Positions 6,783-14,301 of a stretch of 22,979 nucleotides of DNA are shown here, in pieces. Position 1 is the first letter of the stretch. Each line of letters starts with the position of its first letter. Below the pieces are notes generated by a model. It saw nothing but the letters and a program-made list of their open reading frames with translations, ran no database searches and had not been told where the DNA came from. Position numbers and translations under genes: made by a program. This DNA comes from UBA8752 sp964223495 (GTDB lineage Bacteria; Bacteroidota; Bacteroidia; Flavobacteriales_D; Sanyastnellaceae), in contig CAXQGL010000010.1 in NCBI GenBank assembly GCA_964223495.1, positions 1-22,979 of the forward strand, written 5' to 3'.

Positions 6783-8732
6783 ATGTTCGACCGACTTTTC
6801 TCCCTTTCCCCTTCCCTTCTGTTCGGACTGGCTCTGGGTGGCATGCTGACCATCTCAGGTTGCGCCAGGCTGCACGTTGAAGAGGGTCAAGCCGCATTTG
6901 AAGAGCTGCGTTACCAGGATGCCATCCACCATTTCGGCATGGCGGTCCAACGCATGCCGAGCCCGGATTCCTATCGGAAGCTCGCTGCCGCCCACGCGCT
7001 GATCAACGAGCCTGCCGAGGCCGCCTCAGCATACTCCTTCCTCATCGCCCAGCCAGAGGCCACCGACGATGACCGCATCTCCTATGCTGAAGTGCTGTTC
7101 AAGCAACAGCGCTACTCCGAGGCCGAACGCATCCTCAATGCGGTGAGCCAGCGCGACCCCGGCAATGAGGTCGCCGCCGCCTTGCGCCAAAGCGCCCTGC
7201 TCGCGCAGGATGGTTCCCGCGACACGTCCGCCTTCGAACTCGAGCCCTTCCCCACGGAAGGCATCCTGTCGGCTTTCGCTCCCTACCGCTTCGGAAACAC
7301 CCTCTACTTCACTGGTGCCCTCGAAAAGCCCGGGGCAAGGGACCCCTATACCGACCTGAGCTACACCGACCTCTACCAGGTACCGGTCAGCGGCGGCACC
7401 CCGACATTGGTGCCCGGCGTCAATGGCCCCTACCATGACGGCATCGCCACACTGTCTCCCGATGGATCGAAGTTGTTCTTCACCCGCAGCTCGCATGCTC
7501 CCGAAAAGGTCGGCAAGCTGTTGCTCGACGACGCCTCGGTCAACAACACCACGCTGTATCAGGCGCGGAAAGGACTGGAGGAATGGACTACCGTGATCGA
7601 AATCGGTCTGAGTGACGGATCCAACATGTATGCCCACCCGGCCTTCAGTCCCGATGGTGAAATGATGTACTTCGCCAGCGACATGCCCGGGGGATATGGT
7701 GGTATGGACCTCTACCGTCTCGACAGAAACGGGGATACCTGGTCCTTCCCCCCAGTGAACCTGGGTCCAACCGTCAACAGTGCAGGTGACGATGTCTTCC
7801 CCAGCATGAAGGGACCGGACACCCTGTTCTATGCTTCAGATGCCCAGATCACCCTCGGCGGCCTGGACGTGCTGTACTCCGTGCGCGACGAGAATGGAAA
7901 CTGGGGCAGCCCCGTGCACCTCGACTATCCACTCAACAGCCAGAGTGACGACTTCTGCATCGCCTTCAATGAGGACGGCAAGTCGGGCTTCGTATCCTCG
8001 GACCGCTATGGTTACGACCGCGTCATGAAATTCCGCATCGTGGACAAGCCGCTGCTCGTGCGCGGTGAAGTCGTCGACAGCGAAACGGGAGAGCCCATCC
8101 CCAATGCCAAGGTGAACCTGGTTGACGCGGAAGACGGCAGTGCCGTCGCCCTCATGAGCGATGATGCCGGTGCATTCGAATTGAACCTCCCCCACGGCCG
8201 CAACTATCGCGCCGAGGCCACGATGGACACTTACTTCGCCGAGAACATCACGATCGAGACTCCCCGGGACATCCTCGTGCGTGACTTCTCCCTGACCATA
8301 GAGCTGACACCGGCGAGCGAATTGACCGATGAGGAATACGCCAGTGCCATCCGTCCCGGCGACAGCTTCGAACTGCCCGAGATCCGTTGGGACTATGACA
8401 GCTATCGCTTGCGCGAGGAGGCCAAGCCGGCCCTGTCGCTGGTGGCGGATTTCCTCCGCAACCGTCCCGGAATCGAGGTGGAGCTGCGCTCGCATTGCGA
8501 TGCGCGCGGCTCTGACCGTTACAATGAGAAACTCAGTGAGCGCCGAGCGGAATCCGCCGCACGATATCTCGTGGAGCTCGGAGTCCCCTCGAACCAGGTC
8601 GTCCCCGTGGGCGTCGGTGAGGAGGAGCTCCGCAACGAATGCGGAAATGGCGTCCCGTGCTCCGAGGCCAAACACCAAGAAAACCGAAGGACAGAGTTCC
8701 TTGTGGTCCGTACTGAGGACCGCGAGAACTGA
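6783..8732 (+). CDS. PorE-like lipoprotein: TPR, WD40-like propeller, CRD and OmpA domains
   Basis: A 649-residue lipoprotein with the domain order of Porphyromonas gingivalis PorE, a T9SS component that binds peptidoglycan and links to the PorP/PorK/PorN complex. The signal peptide ends in the lipobox ISGC, so Cys27 is the likely lipidated residue. Residues ~28-145 form TPR-like helices. Residues ~165-420 carry PD40/WD40-like propeller blades (LSPDGSKLFFTR, FSPDGEMMYFASD, and the family motif GGYGGMDLYRL). Residues ~424-512 are a carboxypeptidase-regulatory-like domain opening with VRGEVVDSETGEPIPNAKV. Residues ~527-645 are an OmpA C-terminal domain; SHCDARGSDRYNEKLSERRA retains the Asp and Arg that bind diaminopimelate. 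The ATG at 6783 is 4 bases after the PorP/SprF stop; the frame opens further upstream, but a longer start would overlap that gene and displace the signal peptide. Generic OmpA/TPR paralogues are common in this phylum, so core PorE identity is inferred. Confidence 0.87.
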   Translation: MFDRLFSLSPSLLFGLALGGMLTISGCARLHVEEGQAAFEELRYQDAIHHFGMAVQRMPSPDSYRKLAAAHALINEPAEAASAYSFLIAQPEATDDDRISYAEVLFKQQRYSEAERILNAVSQRDPGNEVAAALRQSALLAQDGSRDTSAFELEPFPTEGILSAFAPYRFGNTLYFTGALEKPGARDPYTDLSYTDLYQVPVSGGTPTLVPGVNGPYHDGIATLSPDGSKLFFTRSSHAPEKVGKLLLDDASVNNTTLYQARKGLEEWTTVIEIGLSDGSNMYAHPAFSPDGEMMYFASDMPGGYGGMDLYRLDRNGDTWSFPPVNLGPTVNSAGDDVFPSMKGPDTLFYASDAQITLGGLDVLYSVRDENGNWGSPVHLDYPLNSQSDDFCIAFNEDGKSGFVSSDRYGYDRVMKFRIVDKPLLVRGEVVDSETGEPIPNAKVNLVDAEDGSAVALMSDDAGAFELNLPHGRNYRAEATMDTYFAENITIETPRDILVRDFSLTIELTPASELTDEEYASAIRPGDSFELPEIRWDYDSYRLREEAKPALSLVADFLRNRPGIEVELRSHCDARGSDRYNEKLSERRAESAARYLVELGVPSNQVVPVGVGEEELRNECGNGVPCSEAKHQENRRTEFLVVRTEDREN

Positions 8733-8764
8733 GGCCCCTTCGATTCCACCATCCCATTTGAACC

Positions 8765-8802
8765 AAAAGAAAAAGGGGGACTCACGTCCCCCTTTTTCTT
8801 TT
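8765..8802. terminator. Bidirectional intrinsic terminator between convergent genes
   Basis: A perfect 16-bp inverted repeat, 8765-8780 pairing with 8787-8802, with the six-base loop CTCACG. The G/C core is GGGGG/CCCCC, flanked by A-rich and T-rich arms that give a U-tract on either strand. It lies 32 bases after the PorE-like stop (plus strand) and 50 bases beyond the enolase stop (minus strand), and so should end both converging transcripts. Confidence 0.93.
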
Positions 8803-8852
8803 TCTGACCCCCACCCATTCCGCGGTCGAAGCCGGTCATCACAGCATACAGC

Positions 8853-10130
8853 TCAGGCGAAGTGAGGGCCCGGATAGTATGCGGTATCTCCCAATTCCTC
8901 CTCGATGCGGAGCAATTGGTTGTATTTGGCGATCCGGTCACTCCGTGAGGCACTTCCGGTCTTGATCTGACCGGTGCTCAAGGCAACTGCGAGGTCTGCA
9001 ATGGTGGTATCCTCGGTCTCGCCACTCCGGTGGCTCATGACGCTGGTGTACCCGCAGCGGGTCGCAAGCTGCACGGCCTCGATGGTCTCCGTCAAGGTTC
9101 CGATCTGGTTCACCTTGATCAGGATGGAATTCGCAACCCCCTCTTCGATGCCCCGGCTCAGCCGCTCCACGTTGGTCACGAAGAGGTCATCTCCAACGAG
9201 CTGGGTGTTCTCCCCCAGGGCGTCGGTCATGAGCTTCCAGGTGGCCCAATCGTCCTCATCACAGCCGTCCTCGATGCTGATGATCGGGTACTTGCCGCGG
9301 AGCTCCTTCCAGTAGTCCACCCAGGCGGCCCCATCCATCTGTTTGCCGACACCGGAAAGGACGTACAGGCCCTTCTCCTTGTCGTAGAACTCACTGCTCG
9401 CCGCATCCAGCGCGAGCTGGAAATCCTCATCGGGCTTGTAGCCCGCCTTCTCGATGGCCATCAGGATGGTATCCAGTGCCTCTTCGTTGGAATTGAGGTT
9501 CGGGGCAAATCCACCCTCGTCGCCGACATTGGTGCTCAAGCCCTTGGCAGACAGGACCTTCTTGAGGTGATGGAAGACCTCCGCACCCATGCGCAAGCCA
9601 TCGGCGAACGTATCCGCACCCACAGGCATGATCATGAATTCCTGGATGTCGATCGCATTGTCTGCGTGGGACCCCCCGTTGATGATGTTCATCATGGGAA
9701 CCGGCATCAGGTTGGCGTTGACCCCGCCGATGTAGCGATAGAGGGGTTGGCCGAGGGACCCGGCAGCGGCCTTGGCCACGGCCAGACTCACGCCGAGCAG
9801 GGCGTTGGCACCGAGGTTCCCTTTGTTTTCGGTACCATCCAGGTCAATGAGATAGTGGTCGATGCCCACCTGATCGAAAATGTCCATGCCGACCAGTTCC
9901 TCTGCGATGGGGCCGTTCACATTGGCGACGGCCTTCTTCACACCCTTTCCGAGGTAGCGGCCTTCCTCGCCATCCCGAAGCTCCACGGCCTCATGGACTC
10001 CGGTGCTGGCTCCTGAAGGAACCGCCGCGCGACCCAGAATGCCCTCTCCCGTGACGACTTCGACCTCTACGGTCGGATTGCCCCTGGAATCCAGGATTTC
10101 ACGGGCATGAATGTGATCGATGTACTGCAT
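8853..10130 (-). CDS. eno: Enolase (phosphopyruvate hydratase)
   Basis: A 425-residue enolase. It interconverts 2-phosphoglycerate and phosphoenolpyruvate with Mg2+ in the cytoplasm, in glycolysis and gluconeogenesis. Catalytic residues are intact by position against E. coli: Glu205 in GDEGGFAP, Asp242, Glu287 in SIEDG and Asp314 in VGDDLFVTN as metal ligands, general base Lys339 in LIKVNQIGT, His367 in SHRSGETEDT and Lys390 in GQIKTGS. The N-terminal capping domain begins with HAREILDSRGNPT. The start lies 2 bases after the carA stop, so eno is almost certainly translated from a carA-eno message. Transcription ends at the perfect hairpin at 8765-8802. Length and motifs match the family and nothing is missing. 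Confidence 0.98.
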   Translation of the reverse strand: MQYIDHIHAREILDSRGNPTVEVEVVTGEGILGRAAVPSGASTGVHEAVELRDGEEGRYLGKGVKKAVANVNGPIAEELVGMDIFDQVGIDHYLIDLDGTENKGNLGANALLGVSLAVAKAAAGSLGQPLYRYIGGVNANLMPVPMMNIINGGSHADNAIDIQEFMIMPVGADTFADGLRMGAEVFHHLKKVLSAKGLSTNVGDEGGFAPNLNSNEEALDTILMAIEKAGYKPDEDFQLALDAASSEFYDKEKGLYVLSGVGKQMDGAAWVDYWKELRGKYPIISIEDGCDEDDWATWKLMTDALGENTQLVGDDLFVTNVERLSRGIEEGVANSILIKVNQIGTLTETIEAVQLATRCGYTSVMSHRSGETEDTTIADLAVALSTGQIKTGSASRSDRIAKYNQLLRIEEELGDTAYYPGPHFA

Positions 10131-10132
10131 GG

Positions 10133-11266
10133 TCAGGCAGGTTGAGGTGTACTGTGTTGTTTGATTTGGTGCACGAATCGGTCGAAGAGGTGACGGCTGT
10201 CGTGAGGGCCGGCACTGGCCTCCGGATGGAACTGAACCGAGAATACAGGCCTGCCTTCCAGTCGGATGCCCGCCACCGTACCGTCATTCAGGTGCTCATG
10301 GGTCACCACGATTCCAGTACAATCAGCGAGGGAACCACGGCTGACAACGAACCCATGGTTCTGGGAGGTAATCTCACATTTGCCACTCTCGAGGTCCTTT
10401 ACCGGGTGGTTGACCCCTCGGTGGCCCTGGAACATCTTTTCCGTCTTCAGGCCCTGACTCAATGCGATCAACTGATGGCCCAGGCAGATGCCGAAGACCG
10501 GTTGTCCCAAGTCAATGATGTCCTGGATCAACGCAATGGTATCCGGCATGGCTGATGGATCCCCGGGACCATTGGATATCATCCAACCTGACGGGCCCCA
10601 ATCCTTCATCTCGTCCAGGGTCGATCCCATCGGGAATTGCCTCACGAATGCGCCGCGCTCCACCAGACACCGCGTGATGTTCTCTTTGTTTCCCAGATCG
10701 AGCAGGGCAATCCTCACGGCGCTCCCGGGATCTCCGGCATCCTCCGCAGACCCTCTGGTCACCCGGCTGGACAGTTCAAGGCCTTCCATGGAAGGGGTTT
10801 CCCGTAACCGTTCCATGAGCTCGGCATCCGATGTGCCGTCACTCGAAATGAGGGCGTTCATTGCCCCACAATCCCTAATGTGCTGGATCAGACCCCGCGT
10901 ATCGATATCGGATATGCCCACGATGCCATCGCGCTCCAGACGGTCCGCCAGCGTCTCGATTTCCCCTACACGACTGGCCACCTCGCTGAAGTTGCGCACG
11001 ACCAGACCGGCAATCTGGGTGCTCCCACTTTCATTCTCCTCCGCGTGCACACCGTAATTCCCGATATGGGCCGTCGCCATGACGAGGACCTGTCCCTTGT
11101 AGCTGGGGTCCGTGAAAATCTCCTGGTAGCCGTACATGCCTGTATTGAAGGCCACCTCTCCCGTGGTCGTTCCGATGGCACCAATGGCTTTTCCCTCGAA
11201 CCGGGTGCCATCCTCCAGAAGTAGGACTGCGGAGGCCTTGGTCTGTGATGAATCGAGCTGCGTCAT
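10133..11266 (-). CDS. carA: Carbamoyl-phosphate synthase small subunit (glutaminase)
   Basis: A 377-residue glutamine amidotransferase subunit. It hydrolyses glutamine and channels ammonia to CarB, which makes carbamoyl phosphate for arginine and pyrimidine synthesis. The N-terminal CPSase small-chain domain (~1-150) has EVAFNTGMYGYQEIFTDPSY. The C-terminal class I GATase domain has the nucleophile elbow FGICLGHQ (Cys261) and the His347/Glu349 pair in QFHPEAS, so the triad is complete. The ATG at 11266 puts 14 residues before LLLEDG, close to other CarA proteins; an in-frame ATG at 11290 would add 8 residues and cannot be excluded. carB is not in the window. The gene follows rplQ across a terminator and directly precedes eno. 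I recall the order rplQ-carA-eno from other Flavobacteriia. Confidence 0.96.
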   Translation of the reverse strand: MTQLDSSQTKASAVLLLEDGTRFEGKAIGAIGTTTGEVAFNTGMYGYQEIFTDPSYKGQVLVMATAHIGNYGVHAEENESGSTQIAGLVVRNFSEVASRVGEIETLADRLERDGIVGISDIDTRGLIQHIRDCGAMNALISSDGTSDAELMERLRETPSMEGLELSSRVTRGSAEDAGDPGSAVRIALLDLGNKENITRCLVERGAFVRQFPMGSTLDEMKDWGPSGWMISNGPGDPSAMPDTIALIQDIIDLGQPVFGICLGHQLIALSQGLKTEKMFQGHRGVNHPVKDLESGKCEITSQNHGFVVSRGSLADCTGIVVTHEHLNDGTVAGIRLEGRPVFSVQFHPEASAGPHDSRHLFDRFVHQIKQHSTPQPA

Positions 11267-11309
11267 TGCGCCGCGAAGATAGACCTGCATTTCAGGCTAC
11301 AAGCGTTCT

Positions 11310-11328
11310 TCTCACTGAGAGTGAGAAC
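11310..11328. promoter_or_regulatory. Perfect 8-bp hairpin/palindrome in the carA leader
   Basis: TTCTCACT (11310-11317) is the exact reverse complement of AGTGAGAA (11321-11328), with the 3-base loop GAG. It lies between the rplQ terminator and carA, 43 bases upstream of the preferred carA start. It has no U-tract, so it is not a terminator. It could be an operator or an RNA stem in the leader; no known operator sequence is recognised. I see no TAnnTTTG promoter box between the terminator and carA. Confidence 0.4.
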
Positions 11329-11363
11329 AGACTTTGCACAGCGGTTGAAAGGACCGTGAATGA

Positions 11364-11391
11364 AAAAGGGAGGCCCGAGGACCTCCCTTTT
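11364..11391 (-). terminator. Intrinsic terminator after rplQ
   Basis: A perfect 10-bp stem, 11364-11373 with 11382-11391, and an 8-base loop. Read on the minus strand it is AAAAGGGAGG, loop, CCTCCCTTTT followed by one more T. It begins 19 bases past the rplQ stop, and marks the end of the main ribosomal-protein transcript. Some read-through into carA-eno remains possible. Confidence 0.85.
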
Positions 11392-11410
11392 CAAATGGGC
11401 TTGGTGTTGC

Positions 11411-12190
11411 TCACTCGGCCGGCTTCTCCTCATCGCCTTCGGCCTCTGCAGCCGGGGTGTCTTCGGCTGGAGCCTCGGGAGCAGCCTCAGCGGCAGGTGC
11501 TTCCTCAGCAGGTGCCTCCGCAGCAGGCGCTTCCTCAGCGGGAGCCTCAGCAGCAGGCGCTTCCTCAGCGGGAGCCTCAGCTGCAGGCGCTTCATCAGCG
11601 GGAGCCTCAGCAGCAGGCGCTTCCTCAGCGGGCGCCTCAGCAGCAGGCGCTTCCTCAGCGGGCGCCTCAGCGGCAGGTGCTTCCTCAGCGGGAGCCTCAG
11701 CAGTGGCCACGTCCTCCACCACTTCGGCAGTGGTGGCTTCGGCAGCTGCAGCCGGAGCAGCTGCAGCTGCTCCTCCGCGGCGGGAGCGGCGACTGCGCTT
11801 CTTCTTCGACTTTGCCTCGTTTCCATACAGCTCGTTGAAATCCACGAGCTCGATCATGCACATTTCAGCGTTGTCGCCCAATCGATTGCCCACGCGGATG
11901 ATGCGGGTGTACCCGCCCTCACGGGTGGCCACCTTTGGTCCGACCTCATTGAACAGTTCGGTCACGGCATGCTTGTCCCGCAGGTAGCGGAAGCACACGC
12001 GGCGGCTGTGGGTGGAATCCTCCTTCGAACGGTTCACCAACGGCTCCACGAAGCCACGCAGGGCCTTGGCCTTGGCAAGCGTTGTGGTGATGCGCTTGTG
12101 CTCGATCAGGCTGCAGGCCATGTTGGCCATCATCGCCTTGCGATGGGCGGTTTGGCGACCGAGGTGATTGAATTTCTTTCCGTGTCTCAT
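11411..12190 (-). CDS. rplQ: 50S ribosomal protein L17 with long acidic repeat tail
   Basis: Residues 1-123 are an ordinary L17, opening with MRHGKKFNHLGRQTAHRKAM; this protein binds 23S rRNA near the exit-tunnel side of the large subunit. The core runs through LVDFNELYG. A basic linker then follows (KSKKKRSRRSRRGG, ~127-140), and about 119 residues dominated by Ala, Glu and Pro, ending EGDEEKPAE. The tail includes six consecutive copies of the decapeptide APAAEAPAEE (one with Asp) at residues 171-230, plus partial copies on both sides. Total length is 259 residues, about twice the family norm; Bacteroidota L17 often has some Ala/Glu extension, but this is long. The frame is unbroken and the stop is followed by a clean terminator, so it is not an annotation artefact. 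It is the last gene of the ribosomal cluster, 24 bases after rpoA. The tail is predicted to be disordered; its function is unknown. Confidence 0.97.
   Translation of the reverse strand: MRHGKKFNHLGRQTAHRKAMMANMACSLIEHKRITTTLAKAKALRGFVEPLVNRSKEDSTHSRRVCFRYLRDKHAVTELFNEVGPKVATREGGYTRIIRVGNRLGDNAEMCMIELVDFNELYGNEAKSKKKRSRRSRRGGAAAAAPAAAAEATTAEVVEDVATAEAPAEEAPAAEAPAEEAPAAEAPAEEAPAAEAPADEAPAAEAPAEEAPAAEAPAEEAPAAEAPAEEAPAAEAAPEAPAEDTPAAEAEGDEEKPAE
11483..11701 (-). repeat. 30-bp in-frame tandem repeat in the rplQ tail
   Basis: About seven copies of a 30-bp unit encode the decapeptide APAAEAPAEE. On the plus strand each unit reads roughly GCAGGCGCTTCCTCAGCGGG followed by a ten-base GAGCCTCAGC-like end, with scattered synonymous changes and one Glu-to-Asp change. 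The near-identity at nucleotide level suggests growth by slippage or unequal exchange, so copy number probably varies between strains. Confidence 0.9.
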
Positions 12191-12214
12191 GATGACGGCA
12201 CTTGGGGTCGCGGA

Positions 12215-13207
12215 TTACTCCGCGTCCAACTTGTACTTGCTGACGTTCATACCGAATTGCAGGCCCTTGCTCTCTACGAGGTCCTCGAGCTCGGTCAAGC
12301 TCTTCTTTCCGAAGTTGCGGAACTTCAACAGATCGTTCTTGTTGTAGGCCACCAGGTCACCGAGCGAATCGATGTCCGCAGCCTTCAGACAGTTCAAGGC
12401 ACGCACGCTGAGGTCCATGTCGACCAGCTTGGTCTTCAGGAGGTGGCGCATGTGCAATGAGCTCTCGTCCAGTTCCTCGGATTCATTCTTCTCCACGAAG
12501 TCGAGCGTGATCCGCTCCTCGCTGAAGAGCATGAAGTGCTCAATGAGGATGCGGGCAGCCTCCTGGAGCGCATCCTTCGGCGCAATGGATCCGTCGCACT
12601 GGAGTTCGAGGATGAGCTTCTCATAGTCCGTCTTCTGCTCCACACGGAAGTTCTCGATCTCGTACTTGACGTTGCGGATCGGGGTGAAGATGGAATCGAT
12701 GAAGATGGTATCCACCGTGGCCTCGTCGTGCTTGTTCTCCTCTGCGGGGACATAGCCACGGCCTTTCTGGATGCGGATCTCCATGCTCAACTGGACCCCT
12801 GAATCGAGGTTGCAGATGACATGGTCGGGGTTCATCACCTGGAAGGCCGAGGTGAATTTGCCGATGTCACCCGCCACGAAGGTGTCCTGGCCACCGATGA
12901 CGATGTTGACCACCTCGTGGTCGACATCCTCGATCTGGCGCTTGAAGCGGACCTGCTTCAGGTTGAGCACCATTTCGGTGACATCCTCCACCACGCCTTT
13001 GATGGTGCTGAACTCGTGCTCCACACCTTCGATGCGGAGTTGGGTGATGGCATAACCCTCCAAGCTGGAGAGCATGATGCGGCGGAGCGCATTGCCGATG
13101 GTCACGCCGAAGCCGGGCTCCAGGGGACGGAATTCAAACCGACCGCTGAAGTCATCGGACTCAAGCATGATGACCTTGTCTGGCTGCTGAAAATCGAGAA
13201 TCGCCAT
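12215..13207 (-). CDS. rpoA: DNA-directed RNA polymerase subunit alpha
   Basis: A 330-residue alpha subunit; its dimer is the scaffold for RNA polymerase assembly. The N-terminal domain (~1-230) has FRPLEPGFGVTIGNALRRIM and LSSLEGYAITQLRIEGVEHE, the dimerisation and beta/beta' docking core. The C-terminal domain (~255-315) contains LSVRALNCLKAADI and KFRNFGKKSLTEL, the helix-hairpin-helix surface that contacts upstream DNA and regulators, including the arginine equivalent to E. coli Arg265. The ATG at 13207 gives the normal start (MAILDFQQPDKV); the frame stays open further upstream but would run into rpsD. It lies 20 bases after rpsD and 24 before rplQ, the usual alpha-operon order. Confidence 0.98.
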   Translation of the reverse strand: MAILDFQQPDKVIMLESDDFSGRFEFRPLEPGFGVTIGNALRRIMLSSLEGYAITQLRIEGVEHEFSTIKGVVEDVTEMVLNLKQVRFKRQIEDVDHEVVNIVIGGQDTFVAGDIGKFTSAFQVMNPDHVICNLDSGVQLSMEIRIQKGRGYVPAEENKHDEATVDTIFIDSIFTPIRNVKYEIENFRVEQKTDYEKLILELQCDGSIAPKDALQEAARILIEHFMLFSEERITLDFVEKNESEELDESSLHMRHLLKTKLVDMDLSVRALNCLKAADIDSLGDLVAYNKNDLLKFRNFGKKSLTELEDLVESKGLQFGMNVSKYKLDAE

Positions 13208-13227
13208 TTCGGATGTGCTGGTTGTGA

Positions 13228-13833
13228 TTACTTGCTGTAGAGCTCGACGATGAGGGACTCCTTGATGTTCTCCGGAATCTGATCCCTTGAGGGGACTGCG
13301 ATGACCGTTCCTGCGAGGGCGTTGCCATCCCAGTCGAGCCACTCGTGACGCTGGCCTCCGGAAGCGAGGGCTCCCGTCACCACCTCGAGGGACTTGGACT
13401 TCTCACGGACAGCCACCACGTCTCCGGGGCGCACCCGGTAGGACGGGATGTTCACCACCTTGCCGTTCACCGTGACGTGACGGTGGCTGACAAGCTGACG
13501 CGCTCCACGGCGGGTCGGGCTGAGGTTCAGGCGGAACACCACGTTGTCGAGGCGCAACTCACAGAATTGGAGTAGCACCTCACCTGTGATGCCAGGCTTG
13601 GCCTGGGCGCGCTCGAACATGTTCCGGAACTGGCGCTCCAGGATGCCGTAGGTGTACTTGGCCTTCTGCTTCTCTGCGAGCTGGACCGAGTACTCGGACT
13701 CCTTCTTGCGGCGGCGGTTCGGGCCGTGTTGGCCAGGGCCGTAGGGACGACGCTCGAGTGCCTTGTCAGGGCCGAAGATGGCCTCCTTGAAGCGACGGGT
13801 GATTTTGGACTTTGGTCCGCGGTAACGTGCCAT
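13228..13833 (-). CDS. rpsD: 30S ribosomal protein S4
   Basis: A 201-residue S4, a primary 16S rRNA binder at the 5' domain that nucleates 30S assembly and, in other bacteria, represses the alpha operon. The N-terminus MARYRGPKSKITRRF lacks the four-cysteine zinc site, so this is the zinc-free type. The S4 RNA-binding domain spans ~95-155 (RLDNVVFRLNLSPTRRGARQ, then SHRHVTVNGKVVNIPSYRV). It ends IKESLIVELYSK, as Bacteroidota S4 proteins do. It sits 33 bases after rpsK and 20 before rpoA. Confidence 0.98.
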   Translation of the reverse strand: MARYRGPKSKITRRFKEAIFGPDKALERRPYGPGQHGPNRRRKKESEYSVQLAEKQKAKYTYGILERQFRNMFERAQAKPGITGEVLLQFCELRLDNVVFRLNLSPTRRGARQLVSHRHVTVNGKVVNIPSYRVRPGDVVAVREKSKSLEVVTGALASGGQRHEWLDWDGNALAGTVIAVPSRDQIPENIKESLIVELYSK

Positions 13834-13866
13834 GTGGTCTTGCTTGTTTCTTTCGGTTCCCTGGGA

Positions 13867-14253
13867 TCAGACGCGACGGTGCTTCGGGGGACGGCAACCG
13901 TTGTGGGGCATCGGTGTGATGTCCACGATTTCGGTGACTTCAATCCCCATGTTGTGCAGGGTACGGATGGCGCTCTCGCGGCCGCTTCCGGGACCCTTCA
14001 CGAAGACCTTCACCTTCTTCAAACCGTGTTCCATGGCTTCCTTGCCGCAATCCTCTGCAGCGCATTGGGCGGCGTAGGGGGTGTTCTTCTTGGAACCGCG
14101 GAATCCCATCTTGCCCGAACTGGACCAGGAAATGACCTGGCCGGTGGCATTGGTGAGGGAAATGATGATGTTGTTGAAGGAGGCATGGATGTGGGCTTGG
14201 CCCATGGCATCCACTTTGACCTTCTTCTTCGACTTCTTGGTGGTCTTGGCCAT
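13867..14253 (-). CDS. rpsK: 30S ribosomal protein S11
   Basis: A 128-residue S11, located on the 30S platform near the E site, where it contacts 16S rRNA and helps shape the mRNA exit channel. The core is HIHASFNNIIISLTNATGQV and the Gly-rich VKGPGSGRESAIRTL. The C-terminus ITPMPHNGCRPPKHRRV retains the Asn-Gly that forms isoaspartate in E. coli S11. The Lys-rich N-terminus (KKSKKKVK) is usual for the family. It lies 48 bases after rpsM. Confidence 0.98.
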   Translation of the reverse strand: MAKTTKKSKKKVKVDAMGQAHIHASFNNIIISLTNATGQVISWSSSGKMGFRGSKKNTPYAAQCAAEDCGKEAMEHGLKKVKVFVKGPGSGRESAIRTLHNMGIEVTEIVDITPMPHNGCRPPKHRRV

Positions 14254-14301
14254 CGTTTTGGGGAGTTGATCGATTCTGTGTCCCGGGACAGGGACGTTGA
14301 A

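Noticed and set aside
9030..10016. A 328-codon plus-strand frame opposite enolase
   Set aside because: It is a shadow of the eno gene, which is full length with an intact active site; the antisense translation has no recognisable family.
11483..11701. Regular 30-bp repeats resembling a CRISPR array
   Set aside because: There are no unique spacers; the units are contiguous, in frame and encode a decapeptide repeat in L17.
11457..11987. Plus-strand open frame rich in AGASSAGASA repeats opposite rplQ
   Set aside because: It is the antisense reading of the 30-bp repeats in the L17 tail; the L17 frame carries a conserved ribosomal core and the correct operon position.
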